A DNA stretch of 17,823 nucleotides, taken from the NCBI GenBank assembly GCA_903861055.1, contig CAIOSU010000221.1, positions 1 to 17,823 on the forward strand. The letters are read 5' to 3'. Shown here piece after piece: positions 1 to 8,884 of the stretch. Under the pieces are notes generated by a model. The model was not told the origin of the DNA, searched no databases, and saw only the letters and a program-made list of their open reading frames with translations. How positions within the stretch are numbered: the first letter of the stretch is position 1; every line of letters begins with the position of its first letter. Source of the DNA: an uncultured bacterium. Lineage in GTDB: Bacteria > Bacteroidota > Bacteroidia > Chitinophagales > CAIOSU01. The position numbers and the translations under genes were made by a program.

Positions 1-3000
1 ACGTTTTGGCACAAGGTTGGCAGGGCGGAACTTGTCTTACCTCAAACTTCAACCCATCGCCAACAGGCACCAACTCTGCCGATTTTAATTACGTAATGCT
101 AAACAGTACTTACCCAGGGGTAGGCGTGCCAGCAAGTTTCGACCTAAGGCTAGAAGCTTGGGAATCGGATCAAGTTGACCCAACCTGCTCGGGCAACCGC
201 TGTACTTATAGCAACAACGTATCATGTGCATTCGGTATCGTTCAGGAAGAAGATGATTTTCCTTGCTTTGCTAACGCATTTCAAACCCAGCTTAACTATC
301 GTTTAGGTCCTCCTTGCCAAACTTTCGACCACGGATTTATACAAATGATACCGGGTGCATGTTTAAACGATGTGTATCGTCCGCGCATTCAGTCTTTTTG
401 GCGCTACACCAGGGGCACCAGTTGCTCAAACGCTATTGCCCTTGGCAATTTTGGTGTAGGTAGCTCGGTAACCCACTTCAATAGTAACCAGTGTTATAGC
501 AACGTATGGCCAAACAGCCCAGGCAATGATGTATTCTACAATATTAATGTAACCGACCCAATCGGTATTACCATATCGCTTTGCAACCCAGCGGCTACCT
601 TCGATACCTATTTATACTTATTGGATGCCAACTGTAACGTTATCATTAACTCAAATGATAACTCTTGTGGTGCACAATCGCAAATAACCACTACCATCTG
701 TACACCAGGCGTTTATACCATAGTAGTAGATGGAGCTACCGCTTTGGCACAAGGCACTTTCACGCTTTCCGTAGCAGAAAACCCATCGGTATATGTTGAC
801 TATACGACCGCAAGTACACCGGTAACCTGCTTTGGTAACAACGATGGAACAGCTACTGTAACCACCACACAAGGGTTCTCTCCGTTTACCTACACTTGGG
901 CTCCAGGAGCATTGCCTACTACATCTAGCCTTACTGGCCTAGCAGCTGGCGTGTACAACATTACCGTAACCGACGTAAATGGTTGCCAAAGGGCCAAAAC
1001 AATTACTGTAGGCACACCTTCAGCGTTTGTATCATCAGCTACTGGTGTTGATCCAATATGCAACGGTAGCTCAGATGGCAGCATTTCGATAACCGTATCT
1101 GGCGGAACGCCACCTTACGAATACTCTGCAGATAGCGGCAACACTTACCAAACTGGCAATGTAATCAATAGCCTTTCTGCGGGTACTTACACCGTATTGG
1201 TTCGCGACGATAATGGTTGCATCGATACAGTAGGCAATGTTACCCTAACCAATCCACCATCCACTATCTTGGCCAACGTGGCAATTACCGATGTAAGTTG
1301 TAATGGCCTGAGTGACGGTACCTTTACCTCAACTCCAAGCAACGGAAACCCGCCATACGAGTTCTCACTAAACGGGGGCTCACTATTAACCAGCGGCACA
1401 TTTAGCAACTTATCAGTTGGTACTTATGTGCTGGTTATTATTGACGATTTCGGTTGTCGCGTAGATACTACCTTTAGTATTAACCAACCACAAGTGCTTG
1501 GCGCACAGGTAAGCAACAACAGTGCTGCGCTTTGCTTTGGTACTGCAACCGGTAGCCTAACTATAACTCCCAATGGTGGCACAGCGCCATACCAATACAC
1601 CCTAAACGGTGGCACACCGCAGCCGAGTAATGTATTTAACAACTTACCTGCTGGCAACTATACTATTGATGTTGAAGATTTAAACGGCTGTCAAACGCAA
1701 ACTTTTGCAACTATTGCCCAACCATTTGCTCTAAATGCTGGCCAATTGTTCCGTATTGATGTAAGTTGCAATGGATTGAGCGATGGCGTAGCAGTGGTAT
1801 CTGCCGCTGGTGGAACACCACCTTACGATTTCTCTGACGATGGTGTGAACTTCGTAAACAACGCTGCATTTAGCAACCTGCTAGGTGGCACTTATCGCTA
1901 CTTTGTGCGTGACTTTAATGGTTGTATCGACAGTACCGATATAACTATTATAAACCCAACCGTAGTATCGGCAACTGCAACGGTAGTAAATGCATCTTGC
2001 CAAGGAATAAACGATGGCCAGATAGTAATAAACGCTACAGGTGCTACACCTCCATATAAATATGCCATTGCAGGCGGCTTGTTTGGCACCGATAGTACCT
2101 TTAGCAACTTGGGTGCCGGTACTTACAATTTTAGTGTTCGCGATGTGAACCTATGCGAAGAGAATTTCACTTTCACTATCGGAAATAATAATACCATTGG
2201 CATATCGGCAACACATACCGATGTAGCTTGCTTTGGTGATAGCACTGGTACCATAACTGCAACTGGCAGCACAGGCACACCACCTTACCAATACTCGCTA
2301 AATGCAGGCACGCTTCAAAGCAGCGGTAGCTTTACCAACCTTGCGGGTGGCACTTACTTGGTTAGGGTGCAAGATAGCAATGGTTGCCAAAAAGATACTA
2401 GCGTTGTAGTGTTTGCCCCTACCGAATTGGTTGTTACCGTATTGAGTGTTACTTCTGCCTCTTGTTTCAATGTAAACAATGGAGCTATTGATTTAGGTGT
2501 AACTGGCGGCACAGGTGTTTATACTTACGCTTGGACCGGTGGATTGCCAGCAACACAAGACCAACTGAACATTGCTGGTGGAACCTATACCGTAACCGTT
2601 ACTGATGCTAATGGTTGCTCGGCAACGGCTACAGCAGTGGTTGGCCAAACACCACCAATATTCTTGAACGTGGCGAGTGTTCAAAACGTAACTTGCAGTG
2701 GTGCAAACGATGGCGTTGTGGATATAACTGCCAATGGCGGCACTGCCCCATACAGCTTCTTGTGGAACACCGCAGCTACCACTGAAGATATTAACAACTT
2801 GCCCGGCGGCACTTACACAGTAACAGTTACAGATGCCAATGGTTGCTCAGAAACCATTACGGCTATTGTAACCGAATCTCCTGCTTTGGTTATTAATGCC
2901 ACTATCACTGGTGCAGTGACCTGCACAGGTGGCAGCGATGCTACCTTAACCGTAACAGTTAACGGCGGTTCATCGCCATATAGCTACTCATTAAACGGCG

Positions 3001-3647
3001 CTGCCTACCAAGTTGACAGTGTATTTAATAACCTTGCACAAGGCGCTTACGTGGTATCGGTGCGCGATGCGGAAGGTTGCATTACTTCTACCGCTACCGT
3101 AAGTATTGTTGATGGCAACATCTTTACCCTTAACTACTCGGATATTGAAATTACATTGGGCGAGGAAGATACCTTAATCGGATTGCTAAACCCAAGCTCA
3201 ACGGCGCTTAGCACTATAGCGTGGAGCCCACAAGCCGGCCTAAGCTGCACTGATTGTTTAAGCCCAATTGCCGCATCAACCGAAACCACTGTGTATACCG
3301 TAACTGCTACCGACACCAATGGTTGCAGCGTTACAACAAGTGTAACGGTATTTGTAAACGATAATTTCAGAGTAGCTTTGCCAAACATTTTCAGCCCTAA
3401 TGGCGATGGAAATAATGATGATTTCCGTTTCTATACTTTTGGTGCCGAAGTAACTGAAGTAAGGATATTCAACCGTTGGGGTTCGCAGGTGTACTACAAC
3501 CCTAACCAAATATCGGAAGCACCAGGTTGGGATGGAACGCACAATGGCGATGAAGCCCCTGAAGGAACCTATGTGTATGTTATAGATGTAGTATATGCCA
3601 ACGGCGAAAAACGCCAAGCAACTGGCAGTATTACGCTAATACGATAA
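1..3647 (+). CDS. SprB-repeat surface adhesin with T9SS type B C-terminal domain, 5'-truncated by window edge
   Basis: The frame is open to the left edge; the TTG at 6 is not a credible start. Alignment with the downstream paralogue (3793-6351) suggests about 85 residues, including the signal peptide, lie outside the window. Numbering from nt 6: a cysteine-rich N-terminal domain (about 1-137) shared with the paralogue (NYRLGPPCQ, FWRYTRG); a PPC-like beta domain (about 140-258, GNDVFYNI to VVDGAT); ten SprB-type repeats of about 75-80 residues (about 275-1035), each opening with C-x-G-x-x-D/N-G and ending near G-x-Y-x-V-x-V-x-D-x-NGC; an Ig/PKD-like segment (about 1040-1118); and a type B sorting domain (about 1120-1213, NIFSPNGDGNND, IFNRWGSQV, GSITLIR end). 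In this family the C-terminal domain directs T9SS export, and SprB-like proteins act as mobile or static surface adhesins. No SprF/PorP-like partner is in the window. Ligand unknown. Confidence 0.9.
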   Translation, partial: VLAQGWQGGTCLTSNFNPSPTGTNSADFNYVMLNSTYPGVGVPASFDLRLEAWESDQVDPTCSGNRCTYSNNVSCAFGIVQEEDDFPCFANAFQTQLNYRLGPPCQTFDHGFIQMIPGACLNDVYRPRIQSFWRYTRGTSCSNAIALGNFGVGSSVTHFNSNQCYSNVWPNSPGNDVFYNINVTDPIGITISLCNPAATFDTYLYLLDANCNVIINSNDNSCGAQSQITTTICTPGVYTIVVDGATALAQGTFTLSVAENPSVYVDYTTASTPVTCFGNNDGTATVTTTQGFSPFTYTWAPGALPTTSSLTGLAAGVYNITVTDVNGCQRAKTITVGTPSAFVSSATGVDPICNGSSDGSISITVSGGTPPYEYSADSGNTYQTGNVINSLSAGTYTVLVRDDNGCIDTVGNVTLTNPPSTILANVAITDVSCNGLSDGTFTSTPSNGNPPYEFSLNGGSLLTSGTFSNLSVGTYVLVIIDDFGCRVDTTFSINQPQVLGAQVSNNSAALCFGTATGSLTITPNGGTAPYQYTLNGGTPQPSNVFNNLPAGNYTIDVEDLNGCQTQTFATIAQPFALNAGQLFRIDVSCNGLSDGVAVVSAAGGTPPYDFSDDGVNFVNNAAFSNLLGGTYRYFVRDFNGCIDSTDITIINPTVVSATATVVNASCQGINDGQIVINATGATPPYKYAIAGGLFGTDSTFSNLGAGTYNFSVRDVNLCEENFTFTIGNNNTIGISATHTDVACFGDSTGTITATGSTGTPPYQYSLNAGTLQSSGSFTNLAGGTYLVRVQDSNGCQKDTSVVVFAPTELVVTVLSVTSASCFNVNNGAIDLGVTGGTGVYTYAWTGGLPATQDQLNIAGGTYTVTVTDANGCSATATAVVGQTPPIFLNVASVQNVTCSGANDGVVDITANGGTAPYSFLWNTAATTEDINNLPGGTYTVTVTDANGCSETITAIVTESPALVINATITGAVTCTGGSDATLTVTVNGGSSPYSYSLNGAAYQVDSVFNNLAQGAYVVSVRDAEGCITSTATVSIVDGNIFTLNYSDIEITLGEEDTLIGLLNPSSTALSTIAWSPQAGLSCTDCLSPIAASTETTVYTVTATDTNGCSVTTSVTVFVNDNFRVALPNIFSPNGDGNNDDFRFYTFGAEVTEVRIFNRWGSQVYYNPNQISEAPGWDGTHNGDEAPEGTYVYVIDVVYANGEKRQATGSITLIR

Positions 3648-3666
3648 GAAATACAGCACAGAACAT

Positions 3667-3701
3667 AAAAAAACCTCGTGGTATACCACGAGGTTTTTTT
3701 T
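3667..3701 (+). terminator. Rho-independent terminator after the first adhesin gene
   Basis: A perfect 20-bp GC-rich palindrome (3674-3693, CCTCGTGG arms meeting at TATA) is preceded by seven A and followed by eight T. It starts 20 bp after the stop codon. The A/T flanks make it usable on both strands, but the next gene lies in the same direction, so it mainly insulates the two adhesin genes into separate transcripts. Confidence 0.92.
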
Positions 3702-3720
3702 CTTTTAGGGGTGTTACAAG

Positions 3721-3760
3721 TTGACACGTTATTTATTTTTTACAAAATGATGTATCTTCA
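3721..3760 (+). promoter_or_regulatory. Possible promoter region of the second adhesin gene
   Basis: TTGACA occurs at 3721-3726 and a weak match to the Bacteroidota -7 box (TATCTTCA against TAnnTTTG) at 3753-3760. The 26-29 bp between them is longer than the usual 19-21, so the two cannot be claimed as one promoter. Some promoter is expected here because a strong terminator precedes the gene. Confidence 0.25.
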
Positions 3761-3792
3761 CTGGTCAGAAATAAGCCCAAACTAGCCTAATT

Positions 3793-6351
3793 ATGAAATA
3801 TACCACCCACTTATTACTGTTCTTTCTCAGTAGCTTATTGTTTAGCAGTGCTGCTTTTTCACAAACCTTGAGCGATGGCCCAATACAGTTGCGCGTGAAG
3901 GTTGGTGAGGTTAGGGTTGCCTACTCGGGCAGCAATTCATCCGATTTTGCAATTGCTTGTGGTAGTTTTTGTAGCCAATTAGCCCCAAACCTTCAAGAGG
4001 ATGAGCTCACGTTCAATTTCTTTGCACAAGACAATGCCAACGTAAGCGGTCTTCCTTGGCAAGGTGGTTTTTGCCTAACGGCAAATTTGGCCATGAGCAG
4101 TGGTGGTCCTGATATTACCAACGATTTTGATACTACTATCTTTTTAAACACCTACCCAGCTGCCACTGTACCGCAGTTTGTTAACATTCGCCAGCGCTCA
4201 TGGGAAGACGATGTGCCCGAAGATTTCTCAATTATCTCTGGTCTTACCCCTTGTGGCTCTAACGGTTCTCGTTGCTCATATGAGGCCAACGTTTGTTGCT
4301 TGAACCTTTTTGGTTGCATATTCTCCGAAGGAGATGATTTACTTTGCGATGCAAACCCGTATGCGAGCAACCTCAATTACCGCTTAGGACCACCTTGCCA
4401 AATCTATTCACATGGTTTTGTGGCTGGTAGTGGGTGTGCCAACAACTTTTACCGTCCCGAGATTAGAACTTTCTGGCGTTATACCAAGGGTACCGCATGC
4501 TCTTCTACTTCAGCCATCGACCTTGGTGCTATCACTTCTGGCGTTAGCGTTAGTCATTTTAATAGCAACGAATGCTATGGAAACAACTTTGCTGGTGCAC
4601 AAGGCAATGACGTATTCTATACCTTTACTACTACCGCACCGCTAGGTATTACCATTCGCGTAACGGCTAACTGCCCAACAGCCGGTGGTACCTTTAACGT
4701 GCAGTTGAACCTATTGGATGGCTCGTGCACCGTGGATAGCACCCGTGCCGGAACCTGCTCAAGCCCTGCCGTTATTGCAAAAGCCCTTTGTACAGCTGGC
4801 CGCTACTATGTAGTTATTGATGGTGCCACCGTTGCCGACTTAGGTACTTTTACCGTTACAGTTGAAGAAAACCCGAGCTTTAGCCTAAATGCTACCATAT
4901 CAACGGTTGCTGTTTTGTGCAGTGGTAACTCAAACGGCTCTGTTGAGGCAAACGTAACCGGTGGTGTATCACCTTACACTTACCAATGGAGCGGTGGCTT
5001 GCCTGCTGTTGATTCTATTGGCAATTTGGCTGCTGGTTCATATTCAGTTACCATATCTGATGCTGCTGGCTGCCAAACCACTGCTACTGGTACCATCGGT
5101 TCGCCTGCGGCTTTAACCGTTGCTACCACTCCTACCAACGTATCATGCGGTGGAGCTACTGATGGTTCTGCAATTGCTACCCCTACAGGTGGACAAGCAC
5201 CTTTTAGCTACCTATGGAATACTACCCCACCACAAAACTCTAGCAATGCAGTATTGCTTCCTGCTGGCAACTATACAGTTACGGTTACCGATTTTAACGG
5301 TTGTTCCGCAACCGCTACCGCAGTGGTTCAACCTACTACCACCGTAATTGTAAATACCATAAACGTTGACAATGTAAACTGTAACGGCGCTAATGATGGT
5401 GCCATTGATATGGACGTAACTGGCGGACAAAGCCCCTACACATATACGTGGACCAACAGCCTACCAGCTACCCAAGACCAAACAGGCCTAGCTCCTGGTA
5501 CTTACACCGTAACCATTACCGATGCGGTTGGTTGCTTTGATACCAGAACTTATGTAATTACTGAACCTAGTGCACTTACTTCGTCTACCACCGTTCGCGA
5601 TGCTAGCTGCCAATCATCAACTGATGGGGCAATTGGCTTGAGCGTGCTGGGCGGCACTTCGCCATACACGTATGTATGGTCGGATGCCAGTACTTCGGAA
5701 GAACTGTTTGGCGCTGCACCTGGCACTTACAATGTAACCATAACCGATGCCAATAGTTGTACTGCAACCAACAGCGCCACAGTTAATGGCCCTGCCGATT
5801 CAATTGTAACCAGTATTGCACGCACCGATGCAAACTGTGCTATTGATGTAACTGGTACCGCTACGCTAACCGTTACGGGTGGCACGGCACCATATTCTTT
5901 TTTCTGGTCGAACTTTACGACTGGCCAAAATGCTAGCGACTTAAAAGCAGGTACTTATAGCGTAGTGGTAACTGACGGAAAAGGTTGTGTGAAAATTGAT
6001 ACCGTTACCATTGCCGAGCTAGCTCCTGGTGGCTCATGCGGCAACGATTCAACGTTTGTAAGGGACAGCAGCGCTTATGTAGCCATACCTAATGCGTTTA
6101 CGCCAAACGGCGATGGCAACAACGATATTTTCCAATTCTGGTTGAACAAAACCAGCAATGTAGAGGTGTTTATTTTCAACCGCTTCGGCTCACAAGTGCA
6201 CTACAACCCTAACCAAGTTACTGGTGCAGGTTGGAACGGAGAACACAATGGCGACCTTGCAATTGAAGGCACCTATGTATACATGGTAAACATTGTATAC
6301 CAAGACGGTACTGAAGAACAAAAAACCGGTTCGATAACTTTGATACGATAG
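3793..6351 (+). CDS. SprB-repeat surface adhesin with T9SS type B C-terminal domain (complete)
   Basis: 852 residues. An N-terminal signal peptide (about 1-23, hydrophobic LLLFFLSSLLF, likely cut at AFS/Q) sends it through Sec. Residues about 24-230 form the cysteine-rich domain shared with the upstream paralogue (NYRLGPPCQ, FWRYTKG). A PPC-like domain follows (about 232-365, GNDVFYTF to VVIDGAT). Five SprB-type repeats span about 375-741, and a type B sorting domain closes the protein (about 762-852, NAFTPNGDGNND, IFNRFGSQV, GSITLIR). Predicted role by family: cell-surface adhesin exported by the T9SS, possibly for gliding or attachment. It has exactly half the repeats of its neighbour and no Ig-like spacer before the sorting domain. 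ATG start chosen because the signal peptide begins there; no Shine-Dalgarno sequence is seen. What it binds, and what the N-terminal domain does, are unknown. Confidence 0.93.
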   Translation: MKYTTHLLLFFLSSLLFSSAAFSQTLSDGPIQLRVKVGEVRVAYSGSNSSDFAIACGSFCSQLAPNLQEDELTFNFFAQDNANVSGLPWQGGFCLTANLAMSSGGPDITNDFDTTIFLNTYPAATVPQFVNIRQRSWEDDVPEDFSIISGLTPCGSNGSRCSYEANVCCLNLFGCIFSEGDDLLCDANPYASNLNYRLGPPCQIYSHGFVAGSGCANNFYRPEIRTFWRYTKGTACSSTSAIDLGAITSGVSVSHFNSNECYGNNFAGAQGNDVFYTFTTTAPLGITIRVTANCPTAGGTFNVQLNLLDGSCTVDSTRAGTCSSPAVIAKALCTAGRYYVVIDGATVADLGTFTVTVEENPSFSLNATISTVAVLCSGNSNGSVEANVTGGVSPYTYQWSGGLPAVDSIGNLAAGSYSVTISDAAGCQTTATGTIGSPAALTVATTPTNVSCGGATDGSAIATPTGGQAPFSYLWNTTPPQNSSNAVLLPAGNYTVTVTDFNGCSATATAVVQPTTTVIVNTINVDNVNCNGANDGAIDMDVTGGQSPYTYTWTNSLPATQDQTGLAPGTYTVTITDAVGCFDTRTYVITEPSALTSSTTVRDASCQSSTDGAIGLSVLGGTSPYTYVWSDASTSEELFGAAPGTYNVTITDANSCTATNSATVNGPADSIVTSIARTDANCAIDVTGTATLTVTGGTAPYSFFWSNFTTGQNASDLKAGTYSVVVTDGKGCVKIDTVTIAELAPGGSCGNDSTFVRDSSAYVAIPNAFTPNGDGNNDIFQFWLNKTSNVEVFIFNRFGSQVHYNPNQVTGAGWNGEHNGDLAIEGTYVYMVNIVYQDGTEEQKTGSITLIR

Positions 6352-6353
6352 TT

Positions 6354-6390
6354 AGTTGCAAGTATTGAGTATCAAGTATCAAGTATCAAG
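6354..6390 (+). repeat. 7-bp tandem array (AGTATCA), left arm
   Basis: Heptamers in strict register: AGTTGCA, AGTATTG, then three copies of AGTATCA and a trailing AG. It begins 2 bp after the adhesin stop codon. Positions 6361-6378 are complementary at 17 of 18 positions to 6467-6484, so the array can fold back over the terminator. Confidence 0.85.
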
Positions 6391-6396
6391 ACTTAT

Positions 6397-6435
6397 AAAA
6401 AGAGAAGCCCCGCAAATTGCGGGGCTTCTCTTTTT
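6397..6435. terminator. Bidirectional rho-independent terminator between convergent genes
   Basis: Perfect 17-bp arms (6397-6413 and 6419-6435) with an AAATT loop; the core is GAAGCCCCGC paired with GCGGGGCTTC. The arms end in A5 on the left and T5 on the right, so the stem-loop can stop both the adhesin transcript (+) and the phoH transcript (-). Confidence 0.92.
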
Positions 6436-6462
6436 AAGTTGTAAATTTTTAAAACCTTTTGT

Positions 6463-6504
6463 TCGCTACTTGATACTCACTACTTGATACTTGATACTGT
6501 TACA
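6463..6504 (-). repeat. 7-bp tandem array (AGTATCA on minus strand), right arm
   Basis: Read on the plus strand: TCGCTAC, TTGATAC, TCACTAC, TTGATAC, TTGATAC, TGTTACA. TTGATAC is a rotation of the reverse complement of AGTATCA, so this is the inverted mate of the array at 6354-6390. It runs over the stop codon of the PhoH gene (6500-6502). Confidence 0.8.
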
Positions 6505-7837
6505 GCAAATCATTAGCCAAATTGGCCAACTCAGAGCGTTCGCCTTTTTCGAGGGTAACGTGGGCATATAGCGGTTGCCCGCGAAACTTATGGATAAGGT
6601 ATGACAACCCATTACTTTGCGAATCGAGGTAAGGAGTGTCAATTTGATAAATATCGCCGGTGAAGATAATCTTGGTGCCTTCGCCTGCACGGGTAATGAT
6701 GGTTTTGATTTCGTGTGGCGTAAGGTTTTGAGCTTCATCAACGATAAAGAAAATATTGGACAAACTACGGCCTCGGATAAAGGCCAATGGCGTAACCACA
6801 ATCTTCTCTGTATCCACCAACTCAGTTATCTTTTTAAAGGCCCGCTCCGTTTCACGAAACTGACTTTGGATAAGTTTTAAGTTATCCCAAATAGGCTCCA
6901 TATATGGGTTTACCTTTGAGATAGCATCGCCCGGCAGAAAACCGATATCCTTATTGCTTAACGGCACAATGGGCCTGGCTACATAAATTTGGTTAAAATC
7001 CTTTTGCTGCTCCAAAGCGCCCGCAATGGCCAATAAGGTTTTACCAGTGCCGGCAACACCCTGCAACGTTACTAGGCGTACTTCAGGGTTTAGGATAGCA
7101 TGCATCGCAAAAACCTGCTCCGCATTACGAGGCTTAATTTTGCAAACCACGTTTTTCTCCACCCGCTCCATCATGTTCGATTGCGGATTGAAGTAAGCCA
7201 GGGTAGAGCTTTTCGCGCTCTTCAATATAAAGTAGCTATTACCGCTTGGCTTATCTTCCATTACCTCTTCGTAAGGCACGGTGCCATCTTTATATATGCG
7301 GTTGATGATAACCGGATCAACATCATCCAAGGTGTTTTTGCCCTTAAAAAGGCTTTCCACGTTCTTTACCTTGCCTGTTTCATAGTCTTCGGCTAAAAGA
7401 TTAAGGGCCTTCGCTTTAAGTCGTAGGTTAACGTCTTTCGAAACCAATATAACCTTACGAGTAGGGTTAAGGGTTTGAATGCTCATGGCCACATTCAATA
7501 TTTTGTGGTCGTGCTTTACTTCTCCAAACACCTCTTCGGCATCCACTGCACTATGCCCGTTCATGGCCACCATAAAGTTACCACGGTTTCCCTCGGGGTC
7601 AATTGGCGTCCATTCGGTTATTTTTTTATCCTGCGACAAGCTATCCAAATCTCGAATAAACTCGCGGGCTTCAAAATTTTTATTGTCGTTACCCTTTTTG
7701 AAGTTATCCAACTCTTCCAACACATTTATGGGTATTACCACATCATGTTCTTGAAAAGTTCTCAGGGCATTGTGGTTATAGATGATTACCGATGTATCGA
7801 GAACGAATATCTTCTTCTCCGCCTTAGTTTTTGCCAT
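6500..7837 (-). CDS. PIN domain-PhoH family ATPase (PhoH2-type)
   Basis: 445 residues. The N-terminal PIN-type nuclease domain shows D14 (FVLDTS) and E41/E42 (NVLEELD) as likely metal ligands. The C-terminal PhoH ATPase domain has a Walker A motif GVAGTGKT (residues 260-267) and Walker B IVDEAQ (D367/E368), followed by a GD-x-x-Q motif. PIN-PhoH fusions in other bacteria are reported as ATP-dependent RNA nucleases/helicases; the cellular target here is not visible. It lies 51 bp after the metallophosphoesterase gene on the same strand with no terminator between, so co-transcription is likely. Start ATG at 7837 gives the expected MAKTK...FVLDTS beginning. The often used description 'phosphate starvation-inducible protein' should not be taken as a function. 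Confidence 0.93.
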   Translation of the reverse strand: MAKTKAEKKIFVLDTSVIIYNHNALRTFQEHDVVIPINVLEELDNFKKGNDNKNFEAREFIRDLDSLSQDKKITEWTPIDPEGNRGNFMVAMNGHSAVDAEEVFGEVKHDHKILNVAMSIQTLNPTRKVILVSKDVNLRLKAKALNLLAEDYETGKVKNVESLFKGKNTLDDVDPVIINRIYKDGTVPYEEVMEDKPSGNSYFILKSAKSSTLAYFNPQSNMMERVEKNVVCKIKPRNAEQVFAMHAILNPEVRLVTLQGVAGTGKTLLAIAGALEQQKDFNQIYVARPIVPLSNKDIGFLPGDAISKVNPYMEPIWDNLKLIQSQFRETERAFKKITELVDTEKIVVTPLAFIRGRSLSNIFFIVDEAQNLTPHEIKTIITRAGEGTKIIFTGDIYQIDTPYLDSQSNGLSYLIHKFRGQPLYAHVTLEKGERSELANLANDLL

Positions 7838-7888
7838 ACGCGTCGTATATCCTGTTGTTTAATAACAAGATAATAGTTAAAAAAATAT

Positions 7889-8692
7889 TTAGTACACTGA
7901 GTTATCCACCAGCAGTGTTGGTAGCAGTACCTCCTTAAAATCGGGCACCAATTCATCGAAATGGGAATAAATGCGCCATTCGCCTTCGTTGTATTCCAAG
8001 CTGGTGAGGTTCTCAATCCAGTCACCAGAATTAAGGTATGTAACCGAGCCTTTCTCGTTTCGGTATACCTTCATTTGCGGCTGGTGTATGTGGCCACACA
8101 CTACGTAGTCGTATTTTTGATCGATAGCATGCTTAGCGGCAATCATCTCATAATCGCCAACAAACTTTACGGCCCGTTTTACGCTATTTTTGATACGCTT
8201 TGATAATGAGATACGCTCGCGGCCAAATTTCACCAGCATAAAGTTTATAAAGCGGTTGAGTAAAATAATATAGTCGTAGCTCTTACCACCTAATTTGGCA
8301 ATCCATTTAGCCGTATTCACGCTCAAGTCAAATACATCGCCATGGAAAATCCAAGTGCGTTTTCCATCCAAGTTCAGCACCACTTTGTCCACTATCTCCA
8401 AGTTGCCCATTTTAAAGTCAGAGAACTTGCGCAGCAATTCATCGTGGTTGCCAGTTATGTAATAAACCTTTACGCCACTGGTAAGCATTTCCAAAATAAG
8501 CTGGATGGTTTCCATGTGCTCTTTCGGGAAATAAGTTTTGCTAAACGCCCAAATATCTATGATGTCGCCATTAAGTACCAAGGTTTTGGGGGCAATGCTG
8601 CGCAAGTAGTCGTTCAATTCAACGGCGTTACAGCCGTAGGTACTCAAATGAAGATCGGATAGCACTACGAGGTCGAGTACACGTTTGGTCAT
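7889..8692 (-). CDS. Calcineurin-like metallophosphoesterase, LpxH-like (UDP-2,3-diacylglucosamine diphosphatase family)
   Basis: 267 residues with all five metallophosphoesterase metal-binding blocks in order: D13-x-H15, GD43xxD46, GNHD (81-84), H117-G-D and GHIH (200-203). The sequence resembles the UDP-2,3-diacylglucosamine hydrolase group, which in Gram-negatives removes UMP to make lipid X for lipid A. An insert of about 60 residues between HGD and GHIH (about 130-190), rich in hydrophobic and basic residues, fits the membrane-facing cap of LpxH-type enzymes. Because several paralogues of this type occur in Bacteroidota, the substrate is inference and I give no symbol. It probably heads a two-gene operon with the PhoH gene. 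The start ATG overlaps the stop of a possible 40-codon upstream ORF (see findings). Confidence 0.85.
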   Translation of the reverse strand: MTKRVLDLVVLSDLHLSTYGCNAVELNDYLRSIAPKTLVLNGDIIDIWAFSKTYFPKEHMETIQLILEMLTSGVKVYYITGNHDELLRKFSDFKMGNLEIVDKVVLNLDGKRTWIFHGDVFDLSVNTAKWIAKLGGKSYDYIILLNRFINFMLVKFGRERISLSKRIKNSVKRAVKFVGDYEMIAAKHAIDQKYDYVVCGHIHQPQMKVYRNEKGSVTYLNSGDWIENLTSLEYNEGEWRIYSHFDELVPDFKEVLLPTLLVDNSVY

Positions 8693-8817
8693 ACGTAAAG
8701 AGGTTGGAGGAGGAAGAAAAAAGAAACCGAAAAATTAAAGGAAGTGGCAATTGGGGTATGGCTGTAAAAGCCATTCAGGGCATTGTTAGCAAAAAGGACA
8801 TTTGCCATCATTGCTCA

Positions 8818-8825
8818 CAAAACTA
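8818..8825 (-). promoter_or_regulatory. Candidate -7 box (TAGTTTTG) upstream of the metallophosphoesterase gene
   Basis: An exact match to the Bacteroidota -7 consensus TAnnTTTG on the minus strand, about 125 bp before the annotated start. No good -33 TTG is seen at the expected distance, so the call rests on one box. If used, transcription would begin close to the ATG at 8811 of a short upstream ORF. Confidence 0.35.
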
Positions 8826-8884
8826 AACACGATATATAACGGCTATGAGAAGAGAGGTTTAAGGTTGGGTTAACTCTTAAGTGC

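Noticed and set aside
6..8. TTG at 6 as the true start of the first adhesin gene
   Set aside because: The frame continues to the window edge, and the paralogue has about 85 further residues with a signal peptide before the aligned position.
6354..6504. CRISPR array suggested by repeated 7-mers
   Set aside because: Units are 7 bp and contiguous, with no spacers, and no cas genes are present.
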